Position numbers and translations under genes: made by a program
NCBI GenBank assembly: GCA_030536575.1
Contig: JAUNPS010000030.1
Coordinates: forward strand, 1-56,948
From: Eubacteriales bacterium
Lineage (GTDB): Bacteria > Bacillota > Clostridia > Lachnospirales > Lachnospiraceae
Direction of reading: 5' to 3'
Length of the DNA stretch: 56,948 nucleotides
In this document: positions 18,427 to 27,223 of the stretch, piece after piece
How the letters are laid out: each line of letters begins with the position of its first letter
Position numbering within the stretch: the first letter of the stretch is position 1
Notes under the pieces: model-generated
Databases searched by the model: none
Told to the model about the DNA's origin: nothing
What the model saw: the letters and a program-made list of their open reading frames with translations, nothing else

Positions 18427-19467
18427 ATGATAAAAGCAGGAATCATCGGAGCGACAGGCTACGCCGGAGGGGAAATCGTCCGGCTGCTGCTGGGCCATAA
18501 AGATACGGAGATCAAATGGTTTGGCTCCAGAAGCTACATTGACCAGAAATACAGCAGCGTTTACCAGAACATGTTTCAGATCGTGGACGCGGCGTGCATG
18601 GATGACAATATGGAAGCACTGGCCGACGAAGTAGACGTGATCTTCACCGCCACCCCCCAGGGTCTGTGCGCCTCCCTTGTGAACGAACGCATCCTCTCAA
18701 AAGCGAAAGTGATCGACCTGAGCGCAGATTTCCGGATCAAAAATGTCAAAACTTACGAAGAATGGTACAAAATCGAGCACAAATCCCCCCAGTTTATCGG
18801 GGAAGCCGTCTACGGCCTCTGCGAGATTAACCGGGAAGCGATTAAAAAAGCCTGCCTGGTGGCGAATCCGGGCTGTTATCCCACCTGCAGCACCCTTTCC
18901 ATTTATCCAATGTTAAAGGAAGGGCTGATTGACCCGGATACCATCATCATCGATGCGAAATCCGGTACTTCCGGGGCAGGCCGCGGCGCGAAAGTGGCGA
19001 ACTTGTACTGTGAAGTGAATGAGAATATCAAGGCCTACGGCGTAGCCAGCCACCGGCACACCCCGGAGATCGAAGAGCAGCTCGGTTACGCGGCCGGAAA
19101 AGAGCTCCGCCTGAACTTTACCCCGCATCTGGTTCCCATGAACCGGGGCATCCTGGTGACCGCCTATGCGAGCCTGACGAAAGACGTTACTTATGAAGAA
19201 GTCAAGGCCGCTTACGACAAGTATTATACCCAGGAGCAATTTGTCCGCGTCCTGGAAAAAGACGTCTGCCCGGAAACAAAATGGGTGGAAGGCAGCAACT
19301 ACGTGGACGTCAACTTTAAAATTGACCCCAGAACCCACCGCCTGATCATGATGGGCGCCATGGATAACCTGGTCAAAGGAGCTGCCGGACAGGCTGTCCA
19401 GAATATGAACCTGTTGTTTGGTCTTCCGGAAAACGAAGGGCTGCAGCAGGCGCCGATGTTCCCATAA
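18427..19467 (+). CDS. argC: N-acetyl-gamma-glutamyl-phosphate reductase
   Basis: A 346-residue NADPH-dependent reductase making N-acetylglutamate semialdehyde. It begins with the Rossmann motif GIIGATGYAGGE and carries the catalytic cysteine in NPGCYPTC (Cys150). AAGGAG sits 9 bases before the ATG at 18427, so the 16 extra in-frame codons upstream are unlikely to be used. First gene of argC-argJ-argB-argD; a small hairpin (TTCCGC/GCGGAA) without a T-run lies between it and argJ. Confidence 0.95.
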   Translation: MIKAGIIGATGYAGGEIVRLLLGHKDTEIKWFGSRSYIDQKYSSVYQNMFQIVDAACMDDNMEALADEVDVIFTATPQGLCASLVNERILSKAKVIDLSADFRIKNVKTYEEWYKIEHKSPQFIGEAVYGLCEINREAIKKACLVANPGCYPTCSTLSIYPMLKEGLIDPDTIIIDAKSGTSGAGRGAKVANLYCEVNENIKAYGVASHRHTPEIEEQLGYAAGKELRLNFTPHLVPMNRGILVTAYASLTKDVTYEEVKAAYDKYYTQEQFVRVLEKDVCPETKWVEGSNYVDVNFKIDPRTHRLIMMGAMDNLVKGAAGQAVQNMNLLFGLPENEGLQQAPMFP

Positions 19468-19554
19468 AATGCGGGAAACGGCATACCGCCGTCCCGGAAC
19501 TTCCCTTTTCCGCTTTGCGGAAGAGAATACTTCGATTGGAAAGAGGAGATTTAC

Positions 19555-20775
19555 ATGAAAGAAATTAATGGCGGAGTAACCGCAGCAAAAGGCTTCAAAG
19601 CCATCGGTATTTTTGCCGGAATCAAAAAAGACCGCAAGGACATGGCCATGGTAGCCAGCGACGTTCCCTGCGTCTGCGCCGGAACCTTCACGACTAACGT
19701 TGTAAAAGCCGCCCCGGTCAAATGGGATCAGGACGTCGTCTATCACTATCCCACGGCGAAAGCAGTCGTCGTAAACAGCGGTGTGGCAAACGCATGCACG
19801 GGAGAAGAGGGCTATGGATATTGCAGAGACACAGCGGCAAAGGCTGCAGAGCTGCTTGGCGTATCGGAGCATGAAATCCTGGTAGCCTCCACGGGCGTTA
19901 TCGGCCGCCAGATTCCGATTGACCTCATTAAAAAGGGCGTGGAAACCATGGTTCCGATGCTTTCCGACTCCACACAGGCCGGAACCCTGGCAGCGGAAGC
20001 CATCATGACCACCGATACCGTAAAAAAAGAAGTAGCCGTAGAACTGACCCTGGGCGGAAAAACCGTCACCATCGGCGGCATGTGCAAGGGCTCCGGAATG
20101 ATTCACCCGAACATGTGCACGATGCTGGGCTTTGTGACCACGGACGCCGCCATTTCGAAAGAAATGCTGCAGAAAGCATTGAGTGCTGATATCCAGGACA
20201 CCTTTAACATGATTTCCGTAGACGGCGACACCTCCACCAATGACACCGTCCTGCTTCTGGCAAACGGCATGGCTGGAAATCCGGAAATTACCGAAGAAAA
20301 TGAAGATTACCAGGCCTTTGCAAAGGCATTGAATTACGTAAACACCATCCTGGCGAAAAAAATGGCGGGAGACGGCGAGGGCGCGACAGCCCTGTTCGAG
20401 TGTAAAGTGGTAAATGCTGCCTCGAAAGCGGAAGCCAAAATCCTGGCCAAATCCGTCATCACTTCCAGCCTGACAAAGGCGGCCATTTTCGGCCACGACG
20501 CCAACTGGGGCCGCATCCTGTGCGCACTGGGGTATTCCGGCGTCCAGTTCGACCCGGAGAAGGTTGACCTGTACTTTGAAAGCGCTGCCGGGAAAATCCA
20601 GATCATTGAAAACGGCGTGGACACCGGATACAGCGAAGAAGAAGCCACGAAAATCCTTTCCGAAAAAGAAGTGACCGCGATTGCGGATATGAAAATGGGC
20701 GAAGCGGCCGCGACGGCCTGGGGCTGCGACCTGACCTACGACTATGTGAAGATCAATGCGGATTACCGCTCTTAA
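19555..20775 (+). CDS. argJ: Ornithine acetyltransferase / N-acetylglutamate synthase
   Basis: A 406-residue ArgJ, which transfers the acetyl group from N-acetylornithine to glutamate and so recycles it; bifunctional members also use acetyl-CoA. The protein self-cleaves before the nucleophilic threonine, here Thr189 in HPNMCTMLGF; the residue before it is Cys instead of the more usual Ala, which should still allow cleavage. GHDANWGRI near the C-terminus is typical. Having argJ explains the absence of argA/argE. AGAGGAG precedes the ATG. Confidence 0.95.
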   Translation: MKEINGGVTAAKGFKAIGIFAGIKKDRKDMAMVASDVPCVCAGTFTTNVVKAAPVKWDQDVVYHYPTAKAVVVNSGVANACTGEEGYGYCRDTAAKAAELLGVSEHEILVASTGVIGRQIPIDLIKKGVETMVPMLSDSTQAGTLAAEAIMTTDTVKKEVAVELTLGGKTVTIGGMCKGSGMIHPNMCTMLGFVTTDAAISKEMLQKALSADIQDTFNMISVDGDTSTNDTVLLLANGMAGNPEITEENEDYQAFAKALNYVNTILAKKMAGDGEGATALFECKVVNAASKAEAKILAKSVITSSLTKAAIFGHDANWGRILCALGYSGVQFDPEKVDLYFESAAGKIQIIENGVDTGYSEEEATKILSEKEVTAIADMKMGEAAATAWGCDLTYDYVKINADYRS

Positions 20776-20823
20776 AAAGCGCCGCCTGTGCGGCATTCAA
20801 AAGCGAAAAGAGGAGAATGAAAA

Positions 20824-21723
20824 ATGGAAACAATGGAAAACTGGCTGCAGAAAGCGAACGTCCTGAATGAGGCCCTTCCCTATATCCAGCGCTTTCACGG
20901 CAAAACCATCGTTGTAAAATACGGCGGAAGCGCTATGGTAGACCACGAGCTGAAGAAAAATGTGATCCGTGATGTGGCCCTGTTAAAACTGGTCGGATTC
21001 CGACCCATCATCGTCCACGGCGGCGGCAAGGAAATCACCCGCTGGGTGAATAAAGTCGGCCTGGAAACCCAGTTCGTCAACGGCCTGCGCGTCACGGACA
21101 AAGCCACCATGGAAGTGGCGGAAATGGTTTTAAACCGCGTGAACAAAGGCCTGGTCTCCATGATGGAAAAAGTGGGCGTCAAAGCCGTCGGCATCAGCGG
21201 AAAAGACGGTTCCCTGCTGCGGGTTGATAAAAAGCTTTCCGGCGGGAAAGATATCGGCTATGTGGGCGAGGTGAAACAGGTAAACACCGAACTTCTGAAT
21301 ACCCTGCTTGACAGCGGGTTTGTGCCGGTGATCTGCCCGGTGGGTTCCGACGACGAATACCATTCCTTTAATGTCAATGCGGACGATGCGGCCTGTGCCA
21401 TCGCGACGGCGGTGGGCGCGGCGAAACTGGCATTTTTGACAGACATTGAAGGGGTATACCGGGACCCCCTGGATAAATCCAGCCTGATTTCCGAGCTGAC
21501 GATCCCGGAGGCGGAGGAGCTTCTGGCCAGCGGGAATGTGGGCGGCGGGATGCTCCCGAAGATCCAGAACTGCATAGACGCCATCAAGGCCGGGGTTTCC
21601 AGAGTCCATATCCTGGACGGAAGGATCGAACATTGCCTGCTGCTGGAATTTTTCACCAACAGAGGCGTCGGCACGGCGATTATCGGAGATGAGGAGGAAC
21701 GCTATTATGAAACCAATGCATGA
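20824..21723 (+). CDS. argB: Acetylglutamate kinase
   Basis: A 299-residue amino-acid kinase that phosphorylates N-acetylglutamate. KYGGSAM, the substrate loop [11 protein letters not shown] and the late [11 protein letters not shown] block are visible. The N-terminal helix (about 20 residues before the first strand) is of the kind found in arginine-inhibited hexameric enzymes, so feedback control by arginine is likely but inferred. Its 3' end overlaps argD by 17 bases. Confidence 0.95.
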   Translation: METMENWLQKANVLNEALPYIQRFHGKTIVVKYGGSAMVDHELKKNVIRDVALLKLVGFRPIIVHGGGKEITRWVNKVGLETQFVNGLRVTDKATMEVAEMVLNRVNKGLVSMMEKVGVKAVGISGKDGSLLRVDKKLSGGKDIGYVGEVKQVNTELLNTLLDSGFVPVICPVGSDDEYHSFNVNADDAACAIATAVGAAKLAFLTDIEGVYRDPLDKSSLISELTIPEAEELLASGNVGGGMLPKIQNCIDAIKAGVSRVHILDGRIEHCLLLEFFTNRGVGTAIIGDEEERYYETNA

Positions 21724-22897
21724 ATATATGGACGAGACGGAACAGGCTGTCCTGCATACGTATAACCGTTTCCCGGTGGTTCTGGAAAAAGGGGACGGCG
21801 TGTATCTGACGGATACGGACGGGAAAGAATACCTGGATTTCGGCGCGGGAATCGCGGTCTTTGCGCTGGGGTATCATTACCAGGACTATGACGAGGCCCT
21901 GAAGGAGCAGATTGACAAACTGATCCACACGTCGAACCTGTATTACAATGTTCCTCTGGCGGATGCGGCGCAGAAGCTTGTAAAAGCCAGCGGCATGAGC
22001 AAAGTGTTCTTTACGAACAGCGGGACGGAAGCCATCGAAGGGGCGATTAAAGCCGCCAGAAAATATGCGTGGAACAAAGACCACCGCACCGACCACGAAA
22101 TCATTGCGATGAACCACTCCTTCCACGGCAGAAGCGTGGGGGCCCTTTCCGTTACCGGGAATCCGCATTACCAGGAAGCGTTCAAGCCACTGATGGGCGG
22201 CGTGAAATTCGCGGATTTTAACGATCTGGAGAGCGTGCGCGCCTGCGTGACAGACCGGACCTGCGCGATCATTCTGGAAACCGTTCAGGGAGAAGGGGGG
22301 ATTTACCCGGCAGATCCTGACTTTTTGAAAGGCGTCAAGGCAATCTGTGAAGAAAACGACATTCTGCTGATCCTGGACGAAATTCAGTGTGGAATGGGAC
22401 GGACGGGAAGCATGTTTGCCTGGCAGGACTACGGCGTAGAGCCGGATATCATGACCTGTGCGAAAGCGCTGGGCTGCGGCGTTCCGGTGGGGGCGTTTGT
22501 CCTGAATGAGAAGACGGCTGCGGCGTCGCTGGTTCCGGGAGACCATGGGACGACCTATGGCGGGAATCCGTTCGCCTGCGCGGCGGTTTCGAAAGTGTTC
22601 GACCTGTTCGAAAAGAACCGCATTGTCGAGCATGTGCGGGAGATTACGCCGTATTTTGAGGAAAAGCTGGATGCCCTGGTGGAAAAATATGAGTTTTTGA
22701 CCAAACGAAGAGGAAAAGGCCTGATGCAGGGCTTAGTTGTAAAAGACCGTCCGGTGGGCGAGATTGTGAAGAAAGCGCTGGAAAACGGGCTGATCGTGCT
22801 TTCGGCCGGGAGCGATGTGATCCGGCTGGTGCCGCCGCTTGTGATTGGAGAAGAAGAGATTGATGAAATGATTCAGAAGCTGGAAGCAAGCTTCTGA
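21707..22897 (+). CDS. argD: Acetylornithine aminotransferase
   Basis: A 396-residue class III PLP-dependent aminotransferase converting N-acetylglutamate semialdehyde to N-acetylornithine. It shows [24 protein letters not shown], the PLP-aspartate region [14 protein letters not shown] and the lysine-bearing [15 protein letters not shown] 21707 is chosen because GAGGAGG (21690-21696, inside argB) lies 10 bases before it; earlier in-frame starts have no ribosome site. Last gene of the operon, ended by a bidirectional terminator. Confidence 0.95.
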   Translation: MKPMHEYMDETEQAVLHTYNRFPVVLEKGDGVYLTDTDGKEYLDFGAGIAVFALGYHYQDYDEALKEQIDKLIHTSNLYYNVPLADAAQKLVKASGMSKVFFTNSGTEAIEGAIKAARKYAWNKDHRTDHEIIAMNHSFHGRSVGALSVTGNPHYQEAFKPLMGGVKFADFNDLESVRACVTDRTCAIILETVQGEGGIYPADPDFLKGVKAICEENDILLILDEIQCGMGRTGSMFAWQDYGVEPDIMTCAKALGCGVPVGAFVLNEKTAAASLVPGDHGTTYGGNPFACAAVSKVFDLFEKNRIVEHVREITPYFEEKLDALVEKYEFLTKRRGKGLMQGLVVKDRPVGEIVKKALENGLIVLSAGSDVIRLVPPLVIGEEEIDEMIQKLEASF

Positions 22898-22964
22898 CTG
22901 GAAACAAAAGAGCGCCTGGCTGCCCGTTCGGATCACCGTTGGCGCTCAATACCCTTAAAGCAGG

Positions 22965-23002
22965 AAAATGCCGCCCAAGTTTCAACCGGGGCGGCATTTT
23001 TT
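22965..23002. terminator. Bidirectional terminator between argD and the Big2 gene
   Basis: AATGCCGCCC (22967-22976) pairs perfectly with GGGCGGCATT (22989-22998), with A-rich sequence to the left and six T in all to the right. Confidence 0.9.
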
Positions 23003-23004
23003 GC

Positions 23005-24069
23005 CTATTTTGCAGTAAATGTGATTTCCGTGTCATTGAGGTTCAGACGGTAAACGTAATCTTTCTTTAATTTTACGCTCTTTCCGTCCTCATCGTAGAG
23101 TTTTACGACAGCAGTTTTACTGCCTTTTGTTACCGTACATTTGGCTGTATAATGTACCGAGGAAAAGGACCACATGTCCGGGTTGTCTTCGTCGTCGCCG
23201 ACGTAGTCGTCACAGGCAGCCTCGCTGACGTAGAACGTTGCAGTTTTATCTGAGAATTTCAGGGCTTTGTCAAAGTCCCGATTCGCATACTGCAGGAGGT
23301 AGATCTGGGTTTTCGTTGGCTTCAAATTCAGGGTGACGCTGATGGAATTCGAACCGGATGTTCCGCTTGCTTTTGTGAATTTTATTTTGGATTCCGGATT
23401 GTTCTGATAAGCATAGTCCGAAATTTTCGCTAGAACCTCCGAGACGCGCAGGTAGTTGGGGACAATGAGCTTGTCGGAAGAACCTAAAAATCCATAAATG
23501 ACGCCTTTTTTCACAAGGATTTCCTGATTGTAATAGGTGGCTGCCTTTTGAAGCAGGGATACAATGTTGCTGGAGGTTACCTTCTTATTATAATATTTTT
23601 CGAGGGCTTTCGCGGCGGAATTCAGCTTTTTATAAGTCGTCGTGGTGCCGAGTGTGCCTTTCTTTTTTACCGTCAGGGTACAGGTATAGGTTTTCTTTTT
23701 GTAGGTGACGGTGATTTTGGTGGTTCCGGCTTTTTTCGCGGTTACGACGCCGGTTTTCTTCCCGACCGTAGCCACACTGGGTTTGCTGCTGGTAAAGGTA
23801 AGGGATAACTGATCCCCGGTTTTGTAGACGTGTCCGGACTCATAAGGAGAGTTCTTCTGATAGAAGAAATAGGGGCTGAGGTCGAAGGTCTGGCCGGCGT
23901 CGATGATGATTTTTCGGTCGGTGGTGTAGCGGGGGACGCTGCTGATATCCAGCCACCAGCCGGTCATGGTGAATTTTGCGGCTTCTGCGGTTCCGGATGG
24001 GATCAGGCAGAGGGCGGCCAGAAGCAGCGCTGCCGCCAGATAGTTTTTCCATTTTTTTAGTGATTTCAT
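23005..24069 (-). CDS. Secreted Big2 (bacterial Ig-like) domain protein
   Basis: A 354-residue exported protein: signal peptide 1-31 (KKWK, long Leu/Ala core, cleavage near TAEAA), then a Big2 Ig-like domain at about 70-135 (LTFTSSKPSVATVGKKTG, AGTTKITVTYKKKTY) and a C-terminal domain of about 210 residues with no recognised family. Big2 domains usually serve as spacers or adhesion modules on surface proteins, but no sorting signal or anchor is visible. AAAGGAGG precedes the ATG. A truncated paralogue with the same two-part layout lies 0.7 kb away on the same strand. Function unknown. Confidence 0.8.
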   Translation of the reverse strand: MKSLKKWKNYLAAALLLAALCLIPSGTAEAAKFTMTGWWLDISSVPRYTTDRKIIIDAGQTFDLSPYFFYQKNSPYESGHVYKTGDQLSLTFTSSKPSVATVGKKTGVVTAKKAGTTKITVTYKKKTYTCTLTVKKKGTLGTTTTYKKLNSAAKALEKYYNKKVTSSNIVSLLQKAATYYNQEILVKKGVIYGFLGSSDKLIVPNYLRVSEVLAKISDYAYQNNPESKIKFTKASGTSGSNSISVTLNLKPTKTQIYLLQYANRDFDKALKFSDKTATFYVSEAACDDYVGDDEDNPDMWSFSSVHYTAKCTVTKGSKTAVVKLYDEDGKSVKLKKDYVYRLNLNDTEITFTAK

Positions 24070-24105
24070 AACAAATGCCTCCTTTAACTCAAAATATTTG
24101 CTATA

Positions 24106-24135
24106 ATTTTAGCATTTTGTCTAGGAAATTGTCAA
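24106..24135 (-). promoter_or_regulatory. Promoter of the Big2 gene
   Basis: On the minus strand TTGACA (24135-24130) and an extended -10 TGCTAAAAT (TAAAAT 24111-24106), spacer 18. Confidence 0.65.
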
Positions 24136-24292
24136 CGAAATCCTGGAAAATGCGGGAGGTTTTCGACGGCACGGTGACGTTCGGTGATGTCTTAGTGGTT
24201 AAAAACGAGAAAAGCTGGCGGCGTGCGAACTGTAATGTATAAAGCGGCTGCCCTTCGCGCACACTAAAGAAAAAACGGAAAGGAGCATTCCC

Positions 24293-24721
24293 ATGCTAGG
24301 AATCTTCATTGCCCTCCTCTCAGGCGCCCTCATGAGCATCCAGGGCGTCTTCAACACCGAAGCCACCAAAGCCACCAGCCTTTGGGTCTCCACCAGCTTC
24401 GTCCAATTCTCCGCCCTCATCGTCTGCCTGATCGCCTGGTTCTTCACCGGGCGCGACAGCTTCGCCTCCCTCCTTGCCATGCCCCACAAATGGGCGCTCC
24501 TTGGCGGCGTCATCGGCGCCTTCATCACCGTGACCGTTATCCGCAGCGTCGCCGCCCTGGGCCCGGCCCGCTCCGCCATGCTCATCGTCGTCTCCCAGCT
24601 CCTGGTCTCCTACCTCATCGAGCTTCTGGGATGGTTTGGCGTCGACAAACAGCCCTTCGAGTGGAGAAAAGCGGGCGGCATGCTCCTTGCGATCATCGGG
24701 ATTGTTATCTTTAAATGGTAA
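24293..24721 (+). CDS. DMT-superfamily membrane protein (YdcZ/DUF606-like)
   Basis: A 142-residue protein of four to five hydrophobic segments matching the short DMT family (YdcZ type): GALMSIQGVFNTEATK at the start and LGPARSAMLIVVSQLLVSYLIE. Such proteins are half the size of EamA transporters and probably work as dimers; the substrate is unknown. GGAAAGGAG precedes the ATG. It is a single gene on + between two minus-strand Big2 genes, and its codons are unusually C-rich compared with those neighbours. Confidence 0.8.
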   Translation: MLGIFIALLSGALMSIQGVFNTEATKATSLWVSTSFVQFSALIVCLIAWFFTGRDSFASLLAMPHKWALLGGVIGAFITVTVIRSVAALGPARSAMLIVVSQLLVSYLIELLGWFGVDKQPFEWRKAGGMLLAIIGIVIFKW

Positions 24722-24730
24722 ACGGACATG

Positions 24731-24762
24731 AAAAAGCCGCCCTGGCGCAAAACCAAGGCGGC
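24731..24762 (-). terminator. Terminator downstream of the Big2 pseudogene
   Basis: GCCGCC (24736-24741) pairs with GGCGGC (24757-24762), extended by TGG/CCA. Read on the minus strand it is followed by T5. On the plus strand only a short T3 follows, so it may serve the small membrane-protein gene weakly. Confidence 0.7.
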
Positions 24763-24771
24763 CTTTCAAAG

Positions 24772-25719
24772 TTAGCTTGCCGTGAAGGAGACAGTCGAGC
24801 CGTCTATATCAAGGGTATAAACGGTATTTTTCTTCAATTTGACTTTTTTCCGTTCTAACGTATCTTCATAGAGGGTAATCACAGCATTTTTACTCCCTTT
24901 TGTCATCGTACAGTAGGCTACGTACTCATTGGTATCCTCATAGCCGATCCGGAAGGTTGCCTTTTGGAAAGAAAGCTTCAGGGCGCCAGCTCCCTGTGCC
25001 TCCCCCTCATGTTCGAGATACTGTGTGAGGTAGATTTGGGTTTGGGTCGGTTTTTTGCTCAGTGTTACGCTGATGGAGGAGGAACCGGCCTTCCCGCTTG
25101 CTTTTGTAACTTTAAAGTCGCCGCGGGGATCGTTCGAACACGCATATTCATAAACGTTTCTGACCGTGGCTGAAGCGCGGGGCTCATTGGGAAGGATCAG
25201 TTTGGTGGAAGAGCCCAGAAAACCGCCGGATGTTACGCCTTTTTTCACAAGCAGGAGCTGATTTTCGTAAGTCACGGTCTTTTGCAGCAGGGATACGATA
25301 TTCTTGGAAGTGACTTTTGTACTGCTGTATTTTTCGAGGGCGTTTGCGGCGGAAAGCAGCTTTTTATAGGTGGTCGTGCTGCCAAGGCTGCCTTTTTTCT
25401 TTACGGTCAGGGTACAGGAATAGGTTTTCTTCTTGTAGGTGACGGTGATTTTCGCGGTTCCGGCTTTTTTCGTGGTGACGATCCCGGTTTTTTTGCCGAC
25501 GGCCGCGACCGTTGGTTTGCTGCTGGTAAAAGTAAGGTTCAGATTCGCGTTTTCTGCGGAAAATTGTCCGTCTGCGGTAAAGAAATAGGTCAGGTTAAAG
25601 CTTCGGCCTGCTTCGACGGTGATTTTCCGGCTGGACAGAGGAGTCGAAGGGGCTCCCCAGCCCTGGGTAAGCGATGTCCACCATCCGGCGCTGGCGGCCT
25701 GGGCATTCGCCTCCCTTTT
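24772..25719 (-). pseudogene. Truncated Big2-domain protein, paralogue lacking start and signal peptide
   Basis: The minus-strand frame is open for about 316 codons from 25719 to 24772 and encodes a close paralogue of the neighbouring Big2 protein: ANAQAASAGWW (like the mature N-terminus there), a Big2 domain (LTFTSSKPTVAAVGKKTG), then the same C-terminal domain. No in-frame ATG, GTG or TTG occurs before the GTG at 25275, which is deep inside the protein. A TGA stop (25720-25722) ends the frame just upstream, and the signal peptide is missing. AGGGAGG is followed by an ATG (25706-25704) in another frame. It looks like a deletion from the ribosome site into the mature region. A truncated product from the internal GTG (167 residues) is possible but would not be exported. 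Confidence 0.7.
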
Positions 25720-25839
25720 TCAAAAATATTTATAAATATTTTAGCATGTTGCCGAATAAAAGACAAATAATATAAAAAGGAAATATTTCACGCGGCTCTC
25801 GAAATCGTAATATTTCAGTGGTAAAATTGTAAAAAAGAG

Positions 25840-25868
25840 TTGTAATTTTTGTGATATTCGTATAGAAT
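25840..25868 (+). promoter_or_regulatory. Promoter of the comEA-comEC operon
   Basis: TTGTAA (25840-25845) and TAGAAT (25863-25868) with a 17-base spacer, in an A/T-rich stretch 57 bases ahead of comEA. Confidence 0.6.
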
Positions 25869-25924
25869 AAGAATATCTGTATAAGGGGGCTTTTGACCGA
25901 AAGGTGAAAGGATTATACAGAAAT

Positions 25925-26506
25925 ATGAGAAAATTAATGCATACGATTCGATGTTTCTGGCTTCTGTGCATTGCCCTTACCGGCTGCGCCAGGAGTCCGG
26001 AATCTTATCTGATAAGCGATACGCGCACACCCGCCGTTTCGGAAAGCACCAGCGAACGCATCCCGGAACCCGGCACCGAAACCGCCGCTTCCGGCTTCCT
26101 GTACGTACACGTATGCGGCGAAGTCGAACATCCCGGCGTATACGAGCTCCCCGCAGGGAGCCGAACCTACGAGGCTATCCAGCTCGCCGGCGGCCTCACC
26201 GCCTCCGCCGCGAAAGAAGCCGTAAACCAGGCCTCCCTTCTGACCGACGGCCAGCAGATCGTCGTCCCTTCCTACGAAGAACAGGCATCTGCCGCCCTCA
26301 CAGAATCCGGAACTGGCCTCGTGAACCTGAATCAGGCTTCGGCCGCCGAACTGATGACCCTTCCGGGCATCGGCGAAGCGAAAGCCGCCGATATCATTGC
26401 CTATCGGGAAGCTCAGGGCGGTTTTGCAAGCATCGAGGAGATCAAAAACGTAAGCGGCATCAAAGATGCCCTTTTCAATAAGATCAAAGACAAAATCGTA
26501 GTCTAA
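25925..26506 (+). CDS. comEA: ComEA-family DNA-binding lipoprotein
   Basis: A 193-residue protein with a lipobox (ALTGC, Cys21), so probably lipid-anchored outside the membrane, unlike the transmembrane-anchored ComEA of Bacillus. An SLBB domain (about 57-115; LYVHVCGEVEHPGVYELPAG) is followed by a helix-hairpin-helix pair (about 133-193; VNLNQASAAELMTLPGIGEAKA) that binds double-stranded DNA. In competent bacteria ComEA passes DNA to the ComEC channel, encoded four genes downstream. ATG 25925 is chosen because it leaves a proper lipoprotein signal; AAAGGA is 12 bases before it. Confidence 0.88.
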   Translation: MRKLMHTIRCFWLLCIALTGCARSPESYLISDTRTPAVSESTSERIPEPGTETAASGFLYVHVCGEVEHPGVYELPAGSRTYEAIQLAGGLTASAAKEAVNQASLLTDGQQIVVPSYEEQASAALTESGTGLVNLNQASAAELMTLPGIGEAKAADIIAYREAQGGFASIEEIKNVSGIKDALFNKIKDKIVV

Positions 26507-26518
26507 AGGAGAATTGGC

Positions 26519-27208
26519 ATGGCGAAAAGAGTATTGGTAGTGGATGATGAAAAACTGATCGTGAAAGGAATCCGCTTCAGCCTGGAGCAGGACGGCATGG
26601 AAGTGGACTGTGCTTACGACGGCGAAGAAGCATTGAAAATGGTAAAAGAGCGGGAATACGATATCGTCCTTCTGGACGTCATGCTCCCGAAACTCACCGG
26701 CTTCGAAGTCTGCCAGCAGATCCGGGAATTTTCCACCGTACCCGTCGTCATGCTGACCGCCAAAGGGGACGACATGGATAAAATCCTGGGCCTGGAGTAC
26801 GGCGCGGACGACTACATTACGAAACCCTTTAACATTTTGGAGGTTAAAGCCCGCATCAAAGCCGTCATGCGGCGCACCGGGAAAAAAGCCTCCGAGCAGG
26901 AGAAGAGCAAAGTAGTGGAAGTCGGCGATCTGGTACTGGACTGCGAAGGCCGCCGCGTCAGCATTGCAGGCCGGGAGATTAACCTGACTGCCAAAGAGTT
27001 CGACGTTTTAGAACTCCTCGTCTTTAACCCGAACAAAGTATACAGCAGAGAAAACCTCCTGAACATCGTCTGGGGCTACGAATACCCTGGAGACGTCCGG
27101 ACCGTGGATGTACATATCCGAAGACTGCGCGAAAAGATCGAAGAAAATCCCAGCGAACCCAAATACGTACACACCAAATGGGGCGTGGGCTATTACTTCC
27201 AGCATTGA
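26519..27208 (+). CDS. OmpR/PhoB-family response regulator
   Basis: A 229-residue regulator with a receiver domain (DDE at 10-12, phosphoacceptor Asp in DIVLLDVMLPKLTG, conserved Lys in DYITKPF) and a winged-helix DNA-binding domain (LTAKEFDVLELLVFNPNKVYSRENLL, DVHIRRLREKI). It is followed after 15 bases by its histidine kinase. Similar to the YycF/WalR and PhoP groups, but its target genes cannot be read here. TAAAGGAG precedes the ATG; the gene is 12 bases after comEA. Confidence 0.92.
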   Translation: MAKRVLVVDDEKLIVKGIRFSLEQDGMEVDCAYDGEEALKMVKEREYDIVLLDVMLPKLTGFEVCQQIREFSTVPVVMLTAKGDDMDKILGLEYGADDYITKPFNILEVKARIKAVMRRTGKKASEQEKSKVVEVGDLVLDCEGRRVSIAGREINLTAKEFDVLELLVFNPNKVYSRENLLNIVWGYEYPGDVRTVDVHIRRLREKIEENPSEPKYVHTKWGVGYYFQH

Positions 27209-27223
27209 TCCCAAGGAGAAACC

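Noticed and set aside
20089-20130. ArgJ active-site change as an inactivating mutation
   Set aside because: The residue before the catalytic threonine is Cys instead of Ala, but the threonine and the surrounding motif are intact, so activity is expected.
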